DNA of 64,000 bases from Pomphorhynchus laevis (Eukaryota > Acanthocephala > Palaeacanthocephala > Echinorhynchida > Pomphorhynchidae): positions 1 to 64,000 of the forward strand of contig WNNJ02000227.1 in NCBI GenBank assembly GCA_012934845.2, written 5' to 3'. This document shows positions 24,411 to 36,681 of this stretch, one piece after another (the first letter of the stretch is position 1; each line of letters starts with the position of its first letter). Position numbers and translations under genes: made by a program. The notes under the pieces were generated by a model. That model ran no database searches. It saw only the letters and a list, made by a program, of their open reading frames with translations, and was not told where the DNA came from.

Positions 24411-24960
24411 TAGGCGCATTCCGGGTTATGTATCCGACGATATTTGTAAGAAAGCATGAAGTTTGCACTTTTCTATTTGTCAATTAATGAAAGTTGTATT
24501 GACATTCTGATTTATAGATCAACACCAGTAGTTTTATACATATATCATAATATATGCTATCATATAACGATAATAAGGAAATATATTTCCTTACAAGGAA
24601 ATGCTGGTTCATTAGGTTTAGTGTGTTCTTCCATACCCAGCAAAGCAGTTGAAATCGCTTATAAAGTAAGACATTTTTACATTGCAATAATAAACCCATA
24701 TGGATTATGTGGAAGTATATACTGCTATCAGCAAACTATACATTACGATCATTAAATTTAAAAGCAACACTATATAAACAATAAAACGTTGACATGCTTT
24801 TTCGCAAGGATCATGACAGGACATGTGACACAATGAAAATATTGTCATTGTGGATGGATAATAAAAATATTGTATTATAATAAAATACTTGATAATCGAA
24901 TTTCATCATAGGAAATACGTCATTAGCATGCATTTGTATGTATTAGCATGTATTAGCATG
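24411..24960 (+). mobile_element. Sequence downstream of the hammerhead, ending in a PLE 3' terminus
   Basis: The first part is unassigned. From about 24836 it matches the PLE 3' end at 22870-22975, sharing GATAATCGAATTTCATCATA and GAAATACGTCATTAGCATG words. The phrase AGCATGAA some 50 bp after the ribozyme also follows the ribozyme at 17305. I infer that hammerhead plus this tail form one element of about 0.6 kb or a PLE end, but no clear borders were found. Confidence 0.5.
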
Positions 24961-25930
24961 TATTCATTTTGTAAACGAAATTATAAGCGATGTAAAATGT
25001 TTCCGGTTATGCGGTTTTGATTCAAAAAGATGAGATCGCATTACCTGTGAGACAGCTCATAGTTTACAGTTCAAAATAGTAAATCTTTTCTAATCGTGCT
25101 TCTACAGTTAATCGTGGGCTATATGTCAAGATTAATTAAGCTAATTGTTCAGGATTGTATTTCACATCACTGAATTGTTTTACTCAGTGCTTAAAAAATA
25201 ATTATGCATTTATTCATACTACTTTAAATTTAAATACTACGTTAATTTCTGTTAAACTCAAATAACATATAACATTAGAAATTAAACACATGGTATATTT
25301 GATTGTCAATTTACAACATTATGCATATAATCATTATATAAATTAAATATATTCACTTTATATCCAACTTGCATAAAAGAAGCGGCATTATAACTTTAAA
25401 CAATTCTAGCTTAATATCTTGATTAGTTGCACATTCAAAATGATAACGAAGAATTATCACCTTGAAGATAAATAAAATCCTGAAATTCCTTTAGCGAATT
25501 ATTAGAATTTACTAGTTAAGAGCTCTTTGTCACATTGTAAACTTTAAATTTAATAAAAACAATAATATCTGCAATTATTAAAAGCTTTTATCTTACATGC
25601 TAAATTCACAAATTAAGATATTAACAGATTAATATCATTTAATCTTAAACTACTATCAAGTTGATAAGAATTTTTTCACGAGTACACGCTTCTATTATCC
25701 GTACAACTTATAAACGCCAATAATAAACGCTAGTATATGTAGGTAGACATGCGCATTTATCCTAATATGTCTAAATTATTCTGCTATATTAATTTATCAA
25801 TTTTCGAATCAGAATAGTTTCATCATCCTAAAGTAACTAAATTTTAAGGTTTCAGTTTACACCAAACAAATTCATCATAATTCCACTAAATTGGTCTAGC
25901 ACAATCATAAATGTCAATATTTTGACTATC
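24960..25930. other. Intron C-D, nothing recognised
   Basis: AT-rich, no coding or repeat signal identified. Confidence 0.4.
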
Positions 25931-26640
25931 ATCTTAAAGAAATTGAAAACTGTTTGCTTTCATTGATTATTTTAGAGTTTTGTAAATATGCAGGAACAAA
26001 GAATGTGAGTGATAATAGTTTAGTTCATAAATGTATCATTATTTCAATAGCTTTTGATATAATCAAAAGGAAATTAAAAACTGTTATTTTTTACTAATTT
26101 TTTACAAGTTTTTTTTGGCAGGAACCAATAAAGTGTGTGATAATGTTTTAGTCCATGAAGATTATAATATTTCGATAGCTTCTGATATAATTATTATGAA
26201 ATTATAAACGGTTTGTTTTCACTGCTTATTTTATAGTTTTGTAAATTAAAAGGAACCAAGAAAGTGAGTGATAATGTTTTAGTCCATAAATGTCTCATTA
26301 TTTTGATAGCTCCTGGTATAATTATTTATAAATTCAGAAGTGGTTTGCTTTCACTGATTATTTTAGAGGAACCAAGAAAGTGGGTGAAAATGTTTTCGAT
26401 AATAAAGGTCATAATATATCGATAGCTTTTGATATAATTATCATGAAATTATAAACGGTTTGTTTTCACTGATAATTTTATAGTTTTGTAAATTAAAAGG
26501 AACCAAGAAAGTGAGTAAACATGATTTAGTCTACGAAGGTTACAATATTTCGATAGCTCCTGATATAATTATTAATAAATTATAAACGGTTTATTCTCAC
26601 TTTTTTAGAGTTTTTTCATTTTAAAAATAATTTGAGTGTT
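25930..26640. repeat. Five diverged tandem copies of a ~120-130 bp unit
   Basis: The phrase AGGAACCAAGAAAGTGAG or a close variant begins near 25991, 26120, 26251, 26368 and 26498. Each is followed by ATAATGTTTTAGTCCAT, a TCGATAGCTTTTGATATAAT phrase, and AAATTATAAACGGTTTG. Spacing of 117-131 bp and visible divergence between copies suggest an old array. No ORF runs through it. Confidence 0.85.
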
Positions 26641-26718
26641 ATGTTTATTAAAATTTCAGACTGTTTATCAGTTTGTAATCCAAACAAATAAAAAGTTTTT
26701 TCATTTTAAAAATAATTT

Positions 26719-27400
26719 GAGTGTTTTTATTAGCTTTCGACCAAACGGTTTCAACAGATTAAAATTAAAATCAGACAGAGATACAAGTTTTATACTAGGA
26801 ATACCACGGAAGAAGTATTCGCTTCGTGATAGTCCACAATTTCATGCGATTGTATCGTATCCAGTTAGAATTTCCGGCCACATTCGCTTCGGAATAAAAA
26901 TTCTTTTTAAGACGACGTAAGTTGTTTTAAAAAATCTTAGCTTTTAGACAGTTGCGTGCAAATCTTTGATTAGATTGTATCCATCACTCATTATAGACTT
27001 GCGAAATACAGTTTTGGTTTCTTTTTGTTTGAATCGTTTTTATTGTCAATCCTGAGCTTTCGTTTTGTAGTGACCGAGTTGTTGATAAACGGTCCTTGTC
27101 AACACTGTGTTTGATAAAAAATCAAACAGAATTAAATTTTGGGTATCCTCTTTGTGTTGTTTTTTCTTTACAGTACGTTTAGATGAGAAAGCCGGTCGTG
27201 TACAAGTGGTATTGCGGTATCACGTAAACGAATGGACTTCTTCCGTGGTATTCCTAGTATAAAACTTGTATCTCTGTACTGTCATTTTAATTCTGTTTGA
27301 TTTTTTATCTGTTGACAAGGACCGTTTGGTCGAAAGCTCCAATAAAAACGATTCAAACTGTATTTCGTCAGTCTATAATGAGTGATCGATACAACAATTT
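26719..27400. repeat. Complex repeat: two direct and one inverted copy
   Basis: A sequence containing TTTCGACCAAACGG, CAGAGATACAAGTTTTATAC and AGGAATACCACGGAAGAAG occurs at 26719-26830 (+) and at about 27232-27350 in reverse orientation. A second piece (CACTCATTATAGAC, GAAATACAGTTT, GAATCGTTTTTATT) occurs at 26983-27053 (+) and inverted at 27337-27396. Copy 2 continues with GATAAACGGTCCTTGTCAAC, also present in the inverted copy. So one roughly 170-bp or longer repeat is present three times, the last inverted, which would let the transcript fold into a long hairpin. A non-autonomous DNA transposon is possible. Confidence 0.75.
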
Positions 27401-27419
27401 AAAAAAACCTATTTTTAAC

Positions 27420-27977
27420 AAAGTGTTATTTTTACTAAAGTTACACATTTTTTATGTTTACAAACAAATATAAACTTTGCAAGTTTACAAAACGTTTTTA
27501 AACAGTATTAAGTTGATTACGACGGATGTAAAATTCATGGCAAGAAACGCTATCTAATTTGCGAATATGTTCAAATATGTTCATTTGAATGTTATTTTCA
27601 TTTAGTATGTATTTTAGTTTTTCTTACATCAAATTTGTATCCAAAACTTGCTGCATTCTACTTATTGTTTTAATAAACAAACTCTTATTATTGTAACGTC
27701 GAGCTTTTTTGATGAATTCCTAAACTTTGGGATCCGCAACAAGAATTTTTATAATAAACCCAATTGTTGCTGAATCCTGGATGTGCGTCGCAATTAACAA
27801 GATTGTCATTTCCCGACATACAATCACAATGTTCCAGAAGTATTTGTTAATTTTCAACAATTCCACATCTTCAAGGAAATGATAGAACATATTTCGATGA
27901 TTTTTATCAGTTTATTTTACTGGAATCCGATGCTTAATATATTGTTGCTAATTTTGAAATATTTTTTCCATATATAG
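27420..27977. other. End of intron C-D
   Basis: AT-rich, nothing recognised up to the acceptor of exon D (TATATAG at 27971-27977). Confidence 0.4.
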
Positions 27978-28703
27978 GCAATTTATGAGGATTTCAAACA
28001 CAACATGGAGGAAAAGAATTGTGTTGAAGCGTTGTACGGACACACCGAGAATCTTCTCTCGCTCATTGTCGATATAATTGACGGTGATAGCTCAGTACTT
28101 AGGTACACTTCCCTTTGCTGCATTAACAAGCTTTACGATATATTCACCTTACACAATTTGTTTCACCCAGGTGAATACCACTCTTGGTATATACCTTTGA
28201 CTAAACGCGATAATTTGCTTGCGTCAACTACTACCATCGATAAAAGAGTATCTTCAAAGCATAAATTATCAAATGAAGGTGATAACGGCGATGGTAGAAA
28301 TTTAAATACGAAATCGACCAAGAAAGATAAATCGGATGCCGACAATGCGTTTGCGAAGGCCAAAGCAAAGTTATTTAGTAGAACGGATTCTGTGGAATCC
28401 CCTGCAAGTGAACCAAAGGAATCTAACTTTTATAGAAATCCGTTTTCAATACTACAAACTATTGATCCCGCTAAAATACTAAATTTGATCATTCAAGAAC
28501 TCGATAAGCAACTTAGACTAGACGATCCTCGACCAAAATGCACACCATCGACAAGAAACTTATTGTGCATTCATCACTGCACTGGAATATTACTAGCGCG
28601 AATGTTTAGCGTACTTTGTCACTATAAATCATACCAGAAATGTATAATGAAACAAACAACACTACAAAAACTGGTATCTTTGCTTAGTGTCGATACTGAT
28701 CCG
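27978..28703 (+). CDS. Exon D: helical repeat region with charged linker
   Basis: Encodes 242 residues, entering and leaving in phase 0 (AG|GCAATT ... CCG|GTAAGA). The first 60 residues continue the helices of exon C ('NLLSLIVDIIDGDSSVLRY', 'SLCCINKLYDIFTLHNLF'). A charged, Lys/Asp/Ser-rich linker of about 70 residues follows. The end is again helical ('DPAKILNLIIQELDKQLRL', 'HHCTGILLARMFSVLCHY', 'TTLQKLVSLLSVDTDP'). This pattern is typical of armadillo/HEAT folds interrupted by a disordered loop. No specific family was recognised. It is long, uninterrupted and of host-like composition, so it is clearly coding. Confidence 0.85.
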
Positions 28704-30286
28704 GTAAGAACCTATATCTAAGCTATTTTCTTTTGAATAGCCAATTTAATAACGAATATTCAGGTGTCAAATAAATGATTAATAATAATTATTAATATTA
28801 ATTAATTATTATTAGTATAATAATATTAATCAAATTAATACAATATTAATCTAATCTATACAATATATAATAATGATTTAAATTATGATAAATAATTTAA
28901 ATAATGATAATCAATTAATAAACAATTGATTATCATTATTATTTTTTCAAATGAATAATTAATTATATATTTATCCAATGCTATTTATTACAAAATCATT
29001 CTATTTAAAATATATTTTTAGATATTTTTTATTGAATTAATAAAATATAAGTTATCACAATTTTATAAAATTAAAATAATTATCTTATAACCGCCATTGC
29101 TTTTAATTTATCAAAAACAACAATAAAAAATATATTGAATTTAAATACATTATTTTGTTACAAGAAGGCGAGGAAATAGGAATATTTATTTGATTAGAAA
29201 AATCCAATATTTTGACGGCACTACGGCACGTCATCTTCAGGGTTGTAAGAATATTAATAACCAAGACAATTTTAACGTTAAAATTTGGAAACGAATTTTC
29301 TACATTATTTTATCATAATTTAGTAAAGCAAACAATTTTAATTGAAATATTAAATATTAAATTTAATAATTAGAACATAAAAGGTTTTATGAGAAAAACA
29401 TTTATTTAGGAACTCATGCGTCTCGAGCATGAATATAAATATATTACAGTCCATACAAGTATGAATAAACGGGGAAAAGGGTTTACACGCTAGAAATTTA
29501 AATTCAATATTATCAGAAATCTAAATTCAGAGAACTTCAAATAAAAGTTAACATCACCGCTTTATTCCATCAATTTAGTGTCGACATGGTAAAAATCAAA
29601 GGACGTTAAAGATATAACGAATATTTCACATTAATAGTTGCAGTACCTCAGAAGTTTGCATATATACCGAACCAACTTATAATAAAAGGTTTTATTATAA
29701 CTACAAAAATTTCAATACAATATTTAAAAAGCTGTTGAAATCATTTCAGAAAGCAACAACTTAGCTTTTTGAAAATTGGTTTCCTGAAGATGAAATGAAA
29801 AAAGATGCAGTGGATTTTATATTAATATAAAATGTTAGTGTGTAAAATTTTTTGAATTCATTTTTTTTCATTAAAATGCATTTTAAAGAATCGTTTTTTA
29901 AAGAATCAATTACTAAATAATGAAGTCAAATGAATATTTATAATATATATAATGCATGTAAATATAGCGAAGTATTAATTTTTAGATATCCATGTTATAT
30001 TTATATTTTATATTTATATTATATTTATGAACTTTAAAAAAGATAAAAACAACTACAAATAACGATTTGTTTTTAAATAACAACTAGAAACAACGATTTA
30101 TTTGAATGCAATGCGGAAGTTATTTCGTTAATAAAGGCAACTAAATACAACTTACTAAATCATCTCTTATTTATTACTTATAAACTTTATTAAGTTGTTA
30201 CCAACTTAATAAAGACGCATAATATAAATCCGATATTTTGTCTATTAGTCAGTGCTTTAAAAACAACTTGAAAAATGTCGAGAATC
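28704..30286. other. Intron D-E, first part
   Basis: AT-rich. A - strand hairpin of the CTGAAGATG family lies at about 29150-29252 (see repeats). A CCTGAAGATG word on the + strand near 29782 may be a weak, outward-facing partner. Otherwise nothing recognised. Confidence 0.45.
29150..29252 (-). repeat. Hairpin repeat with GC-rich stem
   Basis: On the - strand: CCTGAAGATGACGTGCCGTA, GTGCCGTCAAAATATTGG, then a TTTTTCTAATCAAATAAAT tract. The stem can pair GACG with CGTC or the two GTGCCGT repeats in alternative ways. The CTGAAGATG start and AAATATTGG end match the family found beside PLE sequences. Confidence 0.6.
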
Positions 30287-30722
30287 CAGCATTATTCTTC
30301 TTATTCTTCAGCTTTTCTCCCGCTTTGAGAGGGATCGGTTATGTGAGATTTAGCCTCCATTTTGCCCTATCTTGAGCATGGTCTGGGTTAAGTCCAGGTG
30401 CCATCAGATCTTCATGAAATCTATCTAGCCATCGTCGCTTGGGTCGACCACTCGAGCGTTTGCCTGTGATCTCGTGCTTTAAGGCGATCTTTGAAAATGC
30501 AACACGTGGCCGTACCACCGGAACTGGCCTCTTGCATTTTGCTCACGATGGGGGCGACCCGGTATCTTAGAGGATATCCGTATTTTTTACGTGATCACAT
30601 CGCGTTATTCAGCTTATCTATCGCATCATTTGAGTATCCATGACTGCTAGGCTTCGTGTCGCTGCCTTGGTAATAGGCCAACACTCTGTGCCGTACATGG
30701 CCACAGGGAGGATGATTTAACG
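30287..30722 (-). mobile_element. RTE-type LINE fragment, C-terminal end
   Basis: On the - strand: 'LPVAMYGTECWPITKAATR', 'LAVMDTQMMR', 'TRCDHVKNTDIL', 'RVAPIVSKMQEA', then 'RWLDRFHEDLMAPGLNPDH' and 'AQDRAKWRLNL', ending with a Lys-rich tail. The same order of blocks is seen in the fragment at 23200-24290, but this copy is clearly a different subfamily. Frameshifts and stops are present. It lies antisense in the host intron, 150 bp from exon E. Confidence 0.85.
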
Positions 30723-30872
30723 ATAGATATAAGCATTAAGAGCGATAGATTCCAGCAGTTAAGATTTCAGCATTACATATTGATATTTTGTTTTATATGA
30801 TTAGATAACAACGAATTATGCATTCTTAGTTATATTTAATATATTATTTAATATTTATTTTAATATACTTAG

Positions 30873-31119
30873 CACATACTATGCCTCTTATTGCAAGCAC
30901 TGGGAATTCTTGCAGCTATTCCAGCGTTCCATCAGCAAATGACACTAGTAGACTTACCTGACGCTATTATGAATCTCATTCTACCGGGAGATCAAATGTA
31001 TTATACCTCTACTACAACAAAATTTGGACCACATATACGTTTTCTTGGTGCACGAATATTAGTATTCATGGGCCTTTTGAAAAAGGTTGGCAATACAATA
31101 AACTTATTTAAGTTTATCA
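30873..31119 (+). CDS. Exon E: helical repeat region, continued
   Basis: Encodes about 82 residues: 'HILCLLLQALGILAAIPAF', 'QQMTLVDLPDAIMNLILPG', 'FGPHIRFLGARILVFMGLLK'. These read as further armadillo-like helices. The acceptor CTTAG ends at 30872 and enters in phase 0, matching exon D. Two donors are possible: AAG|GTTGGC at 31086 (phase 0) and ATCA|GTAAGT at 31120 (phase 1). I prefer 31120 because GTAAGT is the stronger site and its phase fits exon F. Confidence 0.8.
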
Positions 31120-31965
31120 GTAAGTTCCTTATAACTTTTAATTGTTTCTAAAGTTGTTATCACATTCATTAATTTATTGTTGTTTTCCACATTAGTGTTT
31201 TACAATAGCTATTTTAGAGTTGTTTCAGATTATTCTCATTATTTCATATTTACTAAATTGTACATATTTGATTAATATCATTGAACCTCATTCATGTTAG
31301 ATCAAAATACGAAAGAAAATTTACTGTTTTGAATCACTACTAAAAATTATCTGAATGACGATATCAGGATATCCTAGATTTACAAACAATGATACATAAT
31401 TTAATATTAATCAATAATATTATATTAACAATATTTATAATATTAATAAATAACTTTATTTATTAATATATTTTTCATTCACATTATCATATTAGTAATA
31501 TGATATTAATATTATAATATTATTATCTTATCACTAATATTAATGTTATTTATGTTGACTATATTTAAAAGCTTAGAGCCTCTTTTTATTCAGCTTACTG
31601 AAAAGCGTGTTTAGAATATTTCATGCATAGGCCATTTTATCGCAATGTCGTCCTGATTAAGTTTATTGATAATACTTAATATCGGTATTTTTAATCCATA
31701 AAATTTACAATTTTTTTAATTTTAAACAATACTTTTATAGCATCCTGAAAATAAAAATAAATAATTCAGGATCAATTACAATTCTCGAATAAATAATTTT
31801 CTAACTAAATTTATTAATTTTAATAGCGATAAGTTGATGTAAGTAATTTGTTTCATTTACATTTTAATCAAATTAAAGTATTAAAATTCAACAATACTAA
31901 ATTCAATATTATTACTGTAATTATCGTTGTAATTTTTCATTAATTCGATTATTTAATTATTTGAT
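31120..31965. other. Intron E-F before the minisatellite
   Basis: AT-rich, with ATTAATATTA-type simple tracts near 31400-31550. Nothing else recognised. Confidence 0.4.
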
Positions 31966-33285
31966 TATACCGGTTTGATTATATCATTTTGATTATATCG
32001 TTTTGATTATATCGATTTTATTATATCGGCTTGATTATATCGGTTTGATTATATCGGTTTGATCATATAGATTTGATTATATCGGTTTGATTGTATCGTT
32101 TGATAATATCGTTTTGATTCAGATGGATTCGCTATAATTATATCGGATTATATCATTTGATTATTCGGTTCTGATTATATCGGTTTGATTATATCGGTTT
32201 GATTATATCGATTTGATTATCTCGATTTGATTATCTCGATTTGTTTTTCTCGATTTGATGATATCGGTTTGATTATCTCGGTTTGATTATATCGTTTTGA
32301 TTATATCGATTTGATTATATCGGTTTGATTATATCGGTTTGATTATATCGGTTTGATTATATCGGTTTGATTATATCGGTTTGATTATATCGGTTTGATT
32401 ATATCGTTTGATTATATCTAGTTTGATTATATCGGTTTGATTATATCGGTTTGATTATATCGGTTTGATTATATCGGTTTGATTATATCGGTTTGATTAT
32501 ATCGGTTTGATTATATCGATTTGATTATATCGATTTGATTTGATTATATCGATTTGATTATATCGGTTTGATTATATTGGTTTGATTATATCGGTTTGAT
32601 TATATCGGTTTGATTATATCGGTTTGATTATATCGGTTTGATTATATCGGTTTGATTATATCGGTTTGATCTTTTGATTATATCGATTTGATTATATCTA
32701 TTTGATTATATCGGTTTGATTATATTGCTTTGATTATTGATTATATCGGTTTGATTATATCGGTTTGATTATATCGGTTTGATTATATCGGTTTGATTAT
32801 ATCGGTTTGATTATATCGATTTGATTATATCGATTTGATTATATCGATTTGATTATATCGGTTTGATTATATTGGTTTGATTATATCGGTTTGATTATAT
32901 CGGTTTGATTATATCGGTTTGATTATATCGGTTTGATTATATCGGTTTGATTATATCGATTTGATTATATCAGTTTGATTATATCGATTTGATTATATCG
33001 TTTTGATTATATTGATTTGATTATCTCGATTTGATTATCTCGATTTGATTATATCGATTTGGTTATCTCGATTTGATTATCTCGATTTGATTATATCGTT
33101 TTGATTATATCGGTTTGATTATATCGTTTTGATTATATCGATTTGATTATATCGATTTGATTATATCGGTTTGATTACATTGGTTTGATTATATCAGTTT
33201 GATTATATCGTTTTGATTATATCTGTTTGATTATATCGGTTTGATTATCTTAGTTTGATTATATCGGTTTGATTATATCTATAAT
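31966..33285. repeat. 1.3-kb minisatellite, 14-bp unit TTTGATTATATCGG
   Basis: About 94 tandem copies of a 14-bp unit, much more varied than the 15-bp array. Common variants are TTTGATTATATCGA, TTTGATTATCTCGA and TTTGATTATATCGT, with local deletions such as those near 32160, 32415, 32530, 32670 and 32740. Variant units are clustered: CGG-ending runs alternate with CGA and CTCGA runs, suggesting local duplication. It lies wholly inside intron E-F of the host gene. Because 14 is not a multiple of 3, it leaves no long open frames. Confidence 0.95.
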
Positions 33286-33699
33286 TTTAATCTTTATCAA
33301 TTGAAAAAATATTAAATTGTCAATTGTTTTAAGAAAACCCACAGAAATCAGTATTTTTTCTTAGCTGGACGATAGAGCAAATCGATCTTACTAAATAAAG
33401 ATCTCAAGTAAACATTAAATTGTTTTAATAACATATTTATTATGGGTTTGAATAGAATATTAATCAACATTTACGAATTATTCATAAATAGCTCGATATT
33501 TGTTTATTGCAACCAATTAGCTATAAATTAATATATAACTTCTAAATGTTCTTTTAAATCATGTACTGCGCATTTTCACTTTTACAGCATTACCTTAAAT
33601 TACGCAAGTTATATTTTTTAAAGCAGTAAATATTTTAAAATACATTCCGTATTGAAATTAAATATTTTAATGCATATATGTATTCATATTGCAAACCAG
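33286..33699. other. End of intron E-F
   Basis: AT-rich, nothing recognised before the acceptor GCAAACCAG ending at 33699. Confidence 0.4.
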
Positions 33700-33851
33700 A
33701 AAGTATGCCAGATGAAGATCAAAGTTATTCTAACATAAATTACGAAAATAGCATTATCAGGGAGATAACCGTAGGTGAACAGTTGGTGACAACGATGTGG
33801 CAACCAATTGCGGCTATTAGCGTTGAAAAGCTAATTGAAATGTTGATAAAG
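33700..33851 (+). CDS. Exon F: start of RasGEF N-terminal (REM) domain
   Basis: Encodes about 50 residues: an acidic lead ('SMPDEDQSYSNINYENS'), then 'GEQLVTTMWQPIAAISVEKL' and 'IEMLIK'. The latter resembles the first helices of REM (RasGEF-N) domains, where a 'leaving a hydrophobic surface, then EKLIEHL' pattern is typical. Entry in phase 1 fits the stronger donor of exon E. The donor AAG|GTATGT leaves in phase 0 and fits exon G, which carries the next REM helices. REM domains stabilise the CDC25 catalytic domain of Ras-family exchange factors. Confidence 0.78.
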
Positions 33852-35252
33852 GTATGTAAATTGTGTTCGAAATAAAAATTGCATACCTTTTATGGATATT
33901 ATTACCAGATTAATATTTAATCTGGTAATAATATTACCATATTATATTACCAGATTGATATTTGTATATAAATTGCTTAGTACATAAAAACTATTCAATC
34001 CCAAGGAAAAGATAAACAACTATCTGATAACATCTTTTAAATGCAGGTGGAAAATTGTTATAAATAAAGTATTGGAACAAGTGTGTCTATTATATAAATA
34101 TAAAATTATATTTTCACTGTTTTCCTCACAAAATATTCTATATATTATCGAATATATATTATAAGTCACAAAACGTGACTTCGCATTGAAAATTAGCTAC
34201 AGAATTCTTTCTTCGTGACTTCCAATTTCATACACTCTGAGTGTATGTATTCCAAATGGATTCTAATTCCATACACCCAGGTGTATTGCCGGCTTGCGAT
34301 ATAAGGTAGCTACAATGTCGTTAGTGCTTTGTTATTTTGATATTTAACACTGATATTGTGAATCGTCTGCGATAGTGAGCCACCATGGGATGAAGTAGTC
34401 TTTAGAGTTTAACCTGACAAAATGTCAAATGATGACTGTTGAACATTCAGGGTAATGAAGACATCATAGACTAAACGTAATCATCGTGAATACGTTTACT
34501 GTATATCGTTCTGCAATTTCAGTAGCTTGTATATGGTGCAAACATCGTAGCAGTTGATCAAGAGAAGATTTGACAATTGTAGTTTTTAGTTACCTATGAT
34601 GACCAAAATATCATTTAACTGTTTCGTATTAATGTTGTGTGTACGGTTGTTGTGTCATTTTGTTTGATATGACGCTGTCGTTGAAAGTTAATATTACTTT
34701 GTTTAGTACAATAAATTACTCTATAACGATAAAGATCACAATACGCCGCTCATGCTCTACAATAAAGACAACTAAAAGCAATTGCAATAAAAGTGACCAT
34801 CCATTATCGATTAACATACAACGAGACTTGTAAAATTTCATCAATATGTAACATACGAGAATAACGTGAACATGTCCATAAAAATTAAATGTGGAATTTG
34901 TTAGAGCATCTGCATAAGCAACGATTTATATAAATGGTCAAGTTTATTCTTAGAAATAAAATCTTAAAAAAATCAAAACAAAGCGAAAATGATAAAATAA
35001 CAACACATTAATCAATTACTCTCCGATACTTGCTTCATTAAAGCATCGTCTTAAAATGGTTTCTAAAGTGACATACAGCTTTTGGTATTAATAGCAAACC
35101 ACTACATATTGTGTTTTAATGAAGCAATGCTTTAATTATCTTAAATTCTTTCGTAGATGTATTACTTGAATTTACAATTGTATCACATAACAGGAAAAAC
35201 TAATATTTATGGCTGATTAAATTAAAAATTGTAAAATGTATTTAATATTTAG
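33852..35252. other. Intron F-G
   Basis: Mixed composition, less A/T-rich at 34180-34900. Two small perfect inverted repeats of related sequence (CATACACTC/GAGTGTATG at about 34231-34249 and CATACACC/GGTGTAT near 34273) occur there. No domain was recognised in any frame. Confidence 0.4.
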
Positions 35253-36681
35253 AATATTTCCGTCAGCAAAGATCATCGTGGAAATAGATACTATCATCCT
35301 CCAGATAACTTGCTGTCCCACCTTACATATTTAAACTGTATTGTTCATCCGGTTATTATCCTTAGACTCATTGCTCACAAGCTGTTTTCACGATATTTCA
35401 CAGCAAAGGTAGACAAAGCAAATACTTTGCAAACTACATACGAGTTACCGGCAGTATTCGACAAGCCAGTACGAAAAAAGAAAAAGCGATCGAGGTCGTC
35501 ATTGAGATCTATTGGATTTAAGACCAGCGCTAGTGGAGGAGGCGGAAGCAGTTCCAAACGAGCAGATCTGCTTAGCAGCAATAAAATAAATCTACCGATT
35601 AGCAATGCACATAAAATAAATAGCTCATTAAGTAACCATCATAATGTTGGAATTTCTGAATTCAAAAAGTGGTGTAATATATGGAAACGTAACGAACGTG
35701 AAGAAGATGAACTTGATTTGTTGTCCACCAAAAGCACAGGTCTCAATTCGGAAGCTGCTTGTTTTGAGAAACAATTACAAAATTTACATGATTACACATT
35801 TGATTTGAGTCGCATAAAGGAAAAGCGATTTCAATCGAGTTCGGAAAACCCAAAGACGCATGTCAAAAAATACGGTGTAAATTCGTTCAGTAGCTTTTAT
35901 CGTCAGAAATCTAATACCTTCAATACAAATTCATCAATTCAATCATATCAGGACGATATGAGTCTTATTAAGAAAGAAAAGTCGATAAATGACAGAAAGT
36001 CTGTTAACCATTGTATTGAAGCTACTAAAGATGCGTTGCGAAAACTATTAATTCCAACGCAAAGAACATCAACTCGATCAATTTCATCAGCTCGCTTAAG
36101 TGATTCTGCTTCAACGTGTAGTAAGCGATCAAGGAAATGTCGTCAACAAAATCTAGAACAGACACAAGCTAAGATCGGTAGGTGTTATTCACAGCCTGAT
36201 ATGATTTCTATCATAGGAGATGATTACAAAGAGTTAAATTCAAAAGATCAAACTAATGCTCTCGAACGAAAGGCATTCAGTATTGGAGAGCATAGTAATT
36301 CACCAAGTGATGAAGATTGCTTTTCAGATGTTTCCTTTAATATCAATAGTGATACACAAAGCAATTGCTCTGAAAATTATAACAGATTCAATCAAACAAA
36401 ACTGTTGCCAAGTGTAGTCAATAAGAGAATGACACTACTGTCAAAGAGTGATGAGAATTTTGGTTCAGTGCCTAATGAGCGAACCACTCGAATGCTGCTG
36501 GACGTGAAAACAGCTTGTAATAGAAGAAACTCAAGATCGTCCCCAAGTGAAACGTATGATTCGAAAAACGTTTCTGATATGTCAACTCATGAAGCAGATG
36601 TTCTCGAAAATGAAATAGATGATAACCAGACAATAGAATTTCTTAAATATTGGATCGATAACTGTAAAGAAGATATGATAG
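35253..36681 (+). CDS. Exon G: REM helices plus long serine-rich insert
   Basis: A 1429-nt exon, phase 0 in and phase 1 out (ATAG|GTATAT). The first ~45 residues ('NLLSHLTYLNCIVHPVIILR', 'LIAHKLFSRYF') continue the REM domain. Then comes a basic cluster 'PVRKKKKRSRSSLRS' and 'GGGGSSSKR', which could be a nuclear localisation or membrane-binding patch, followed by about 380 residues rich in Ser, Asn, Lys and Asp, probably disordered and phosphorylated. The end, 'NQTIEFLKYWIDNCKEDM', matches the second half of REM domains. REM is thus split by a very long insert. It is the longest exon seen. Confidence 0.9.

Noticed and set aside
34639-34833. 64-codon + strand ORF in intron F-G
   Set aside because: Low-complexity Thr/Ser/Ile sequence with no domain, typical of chance in this composition.
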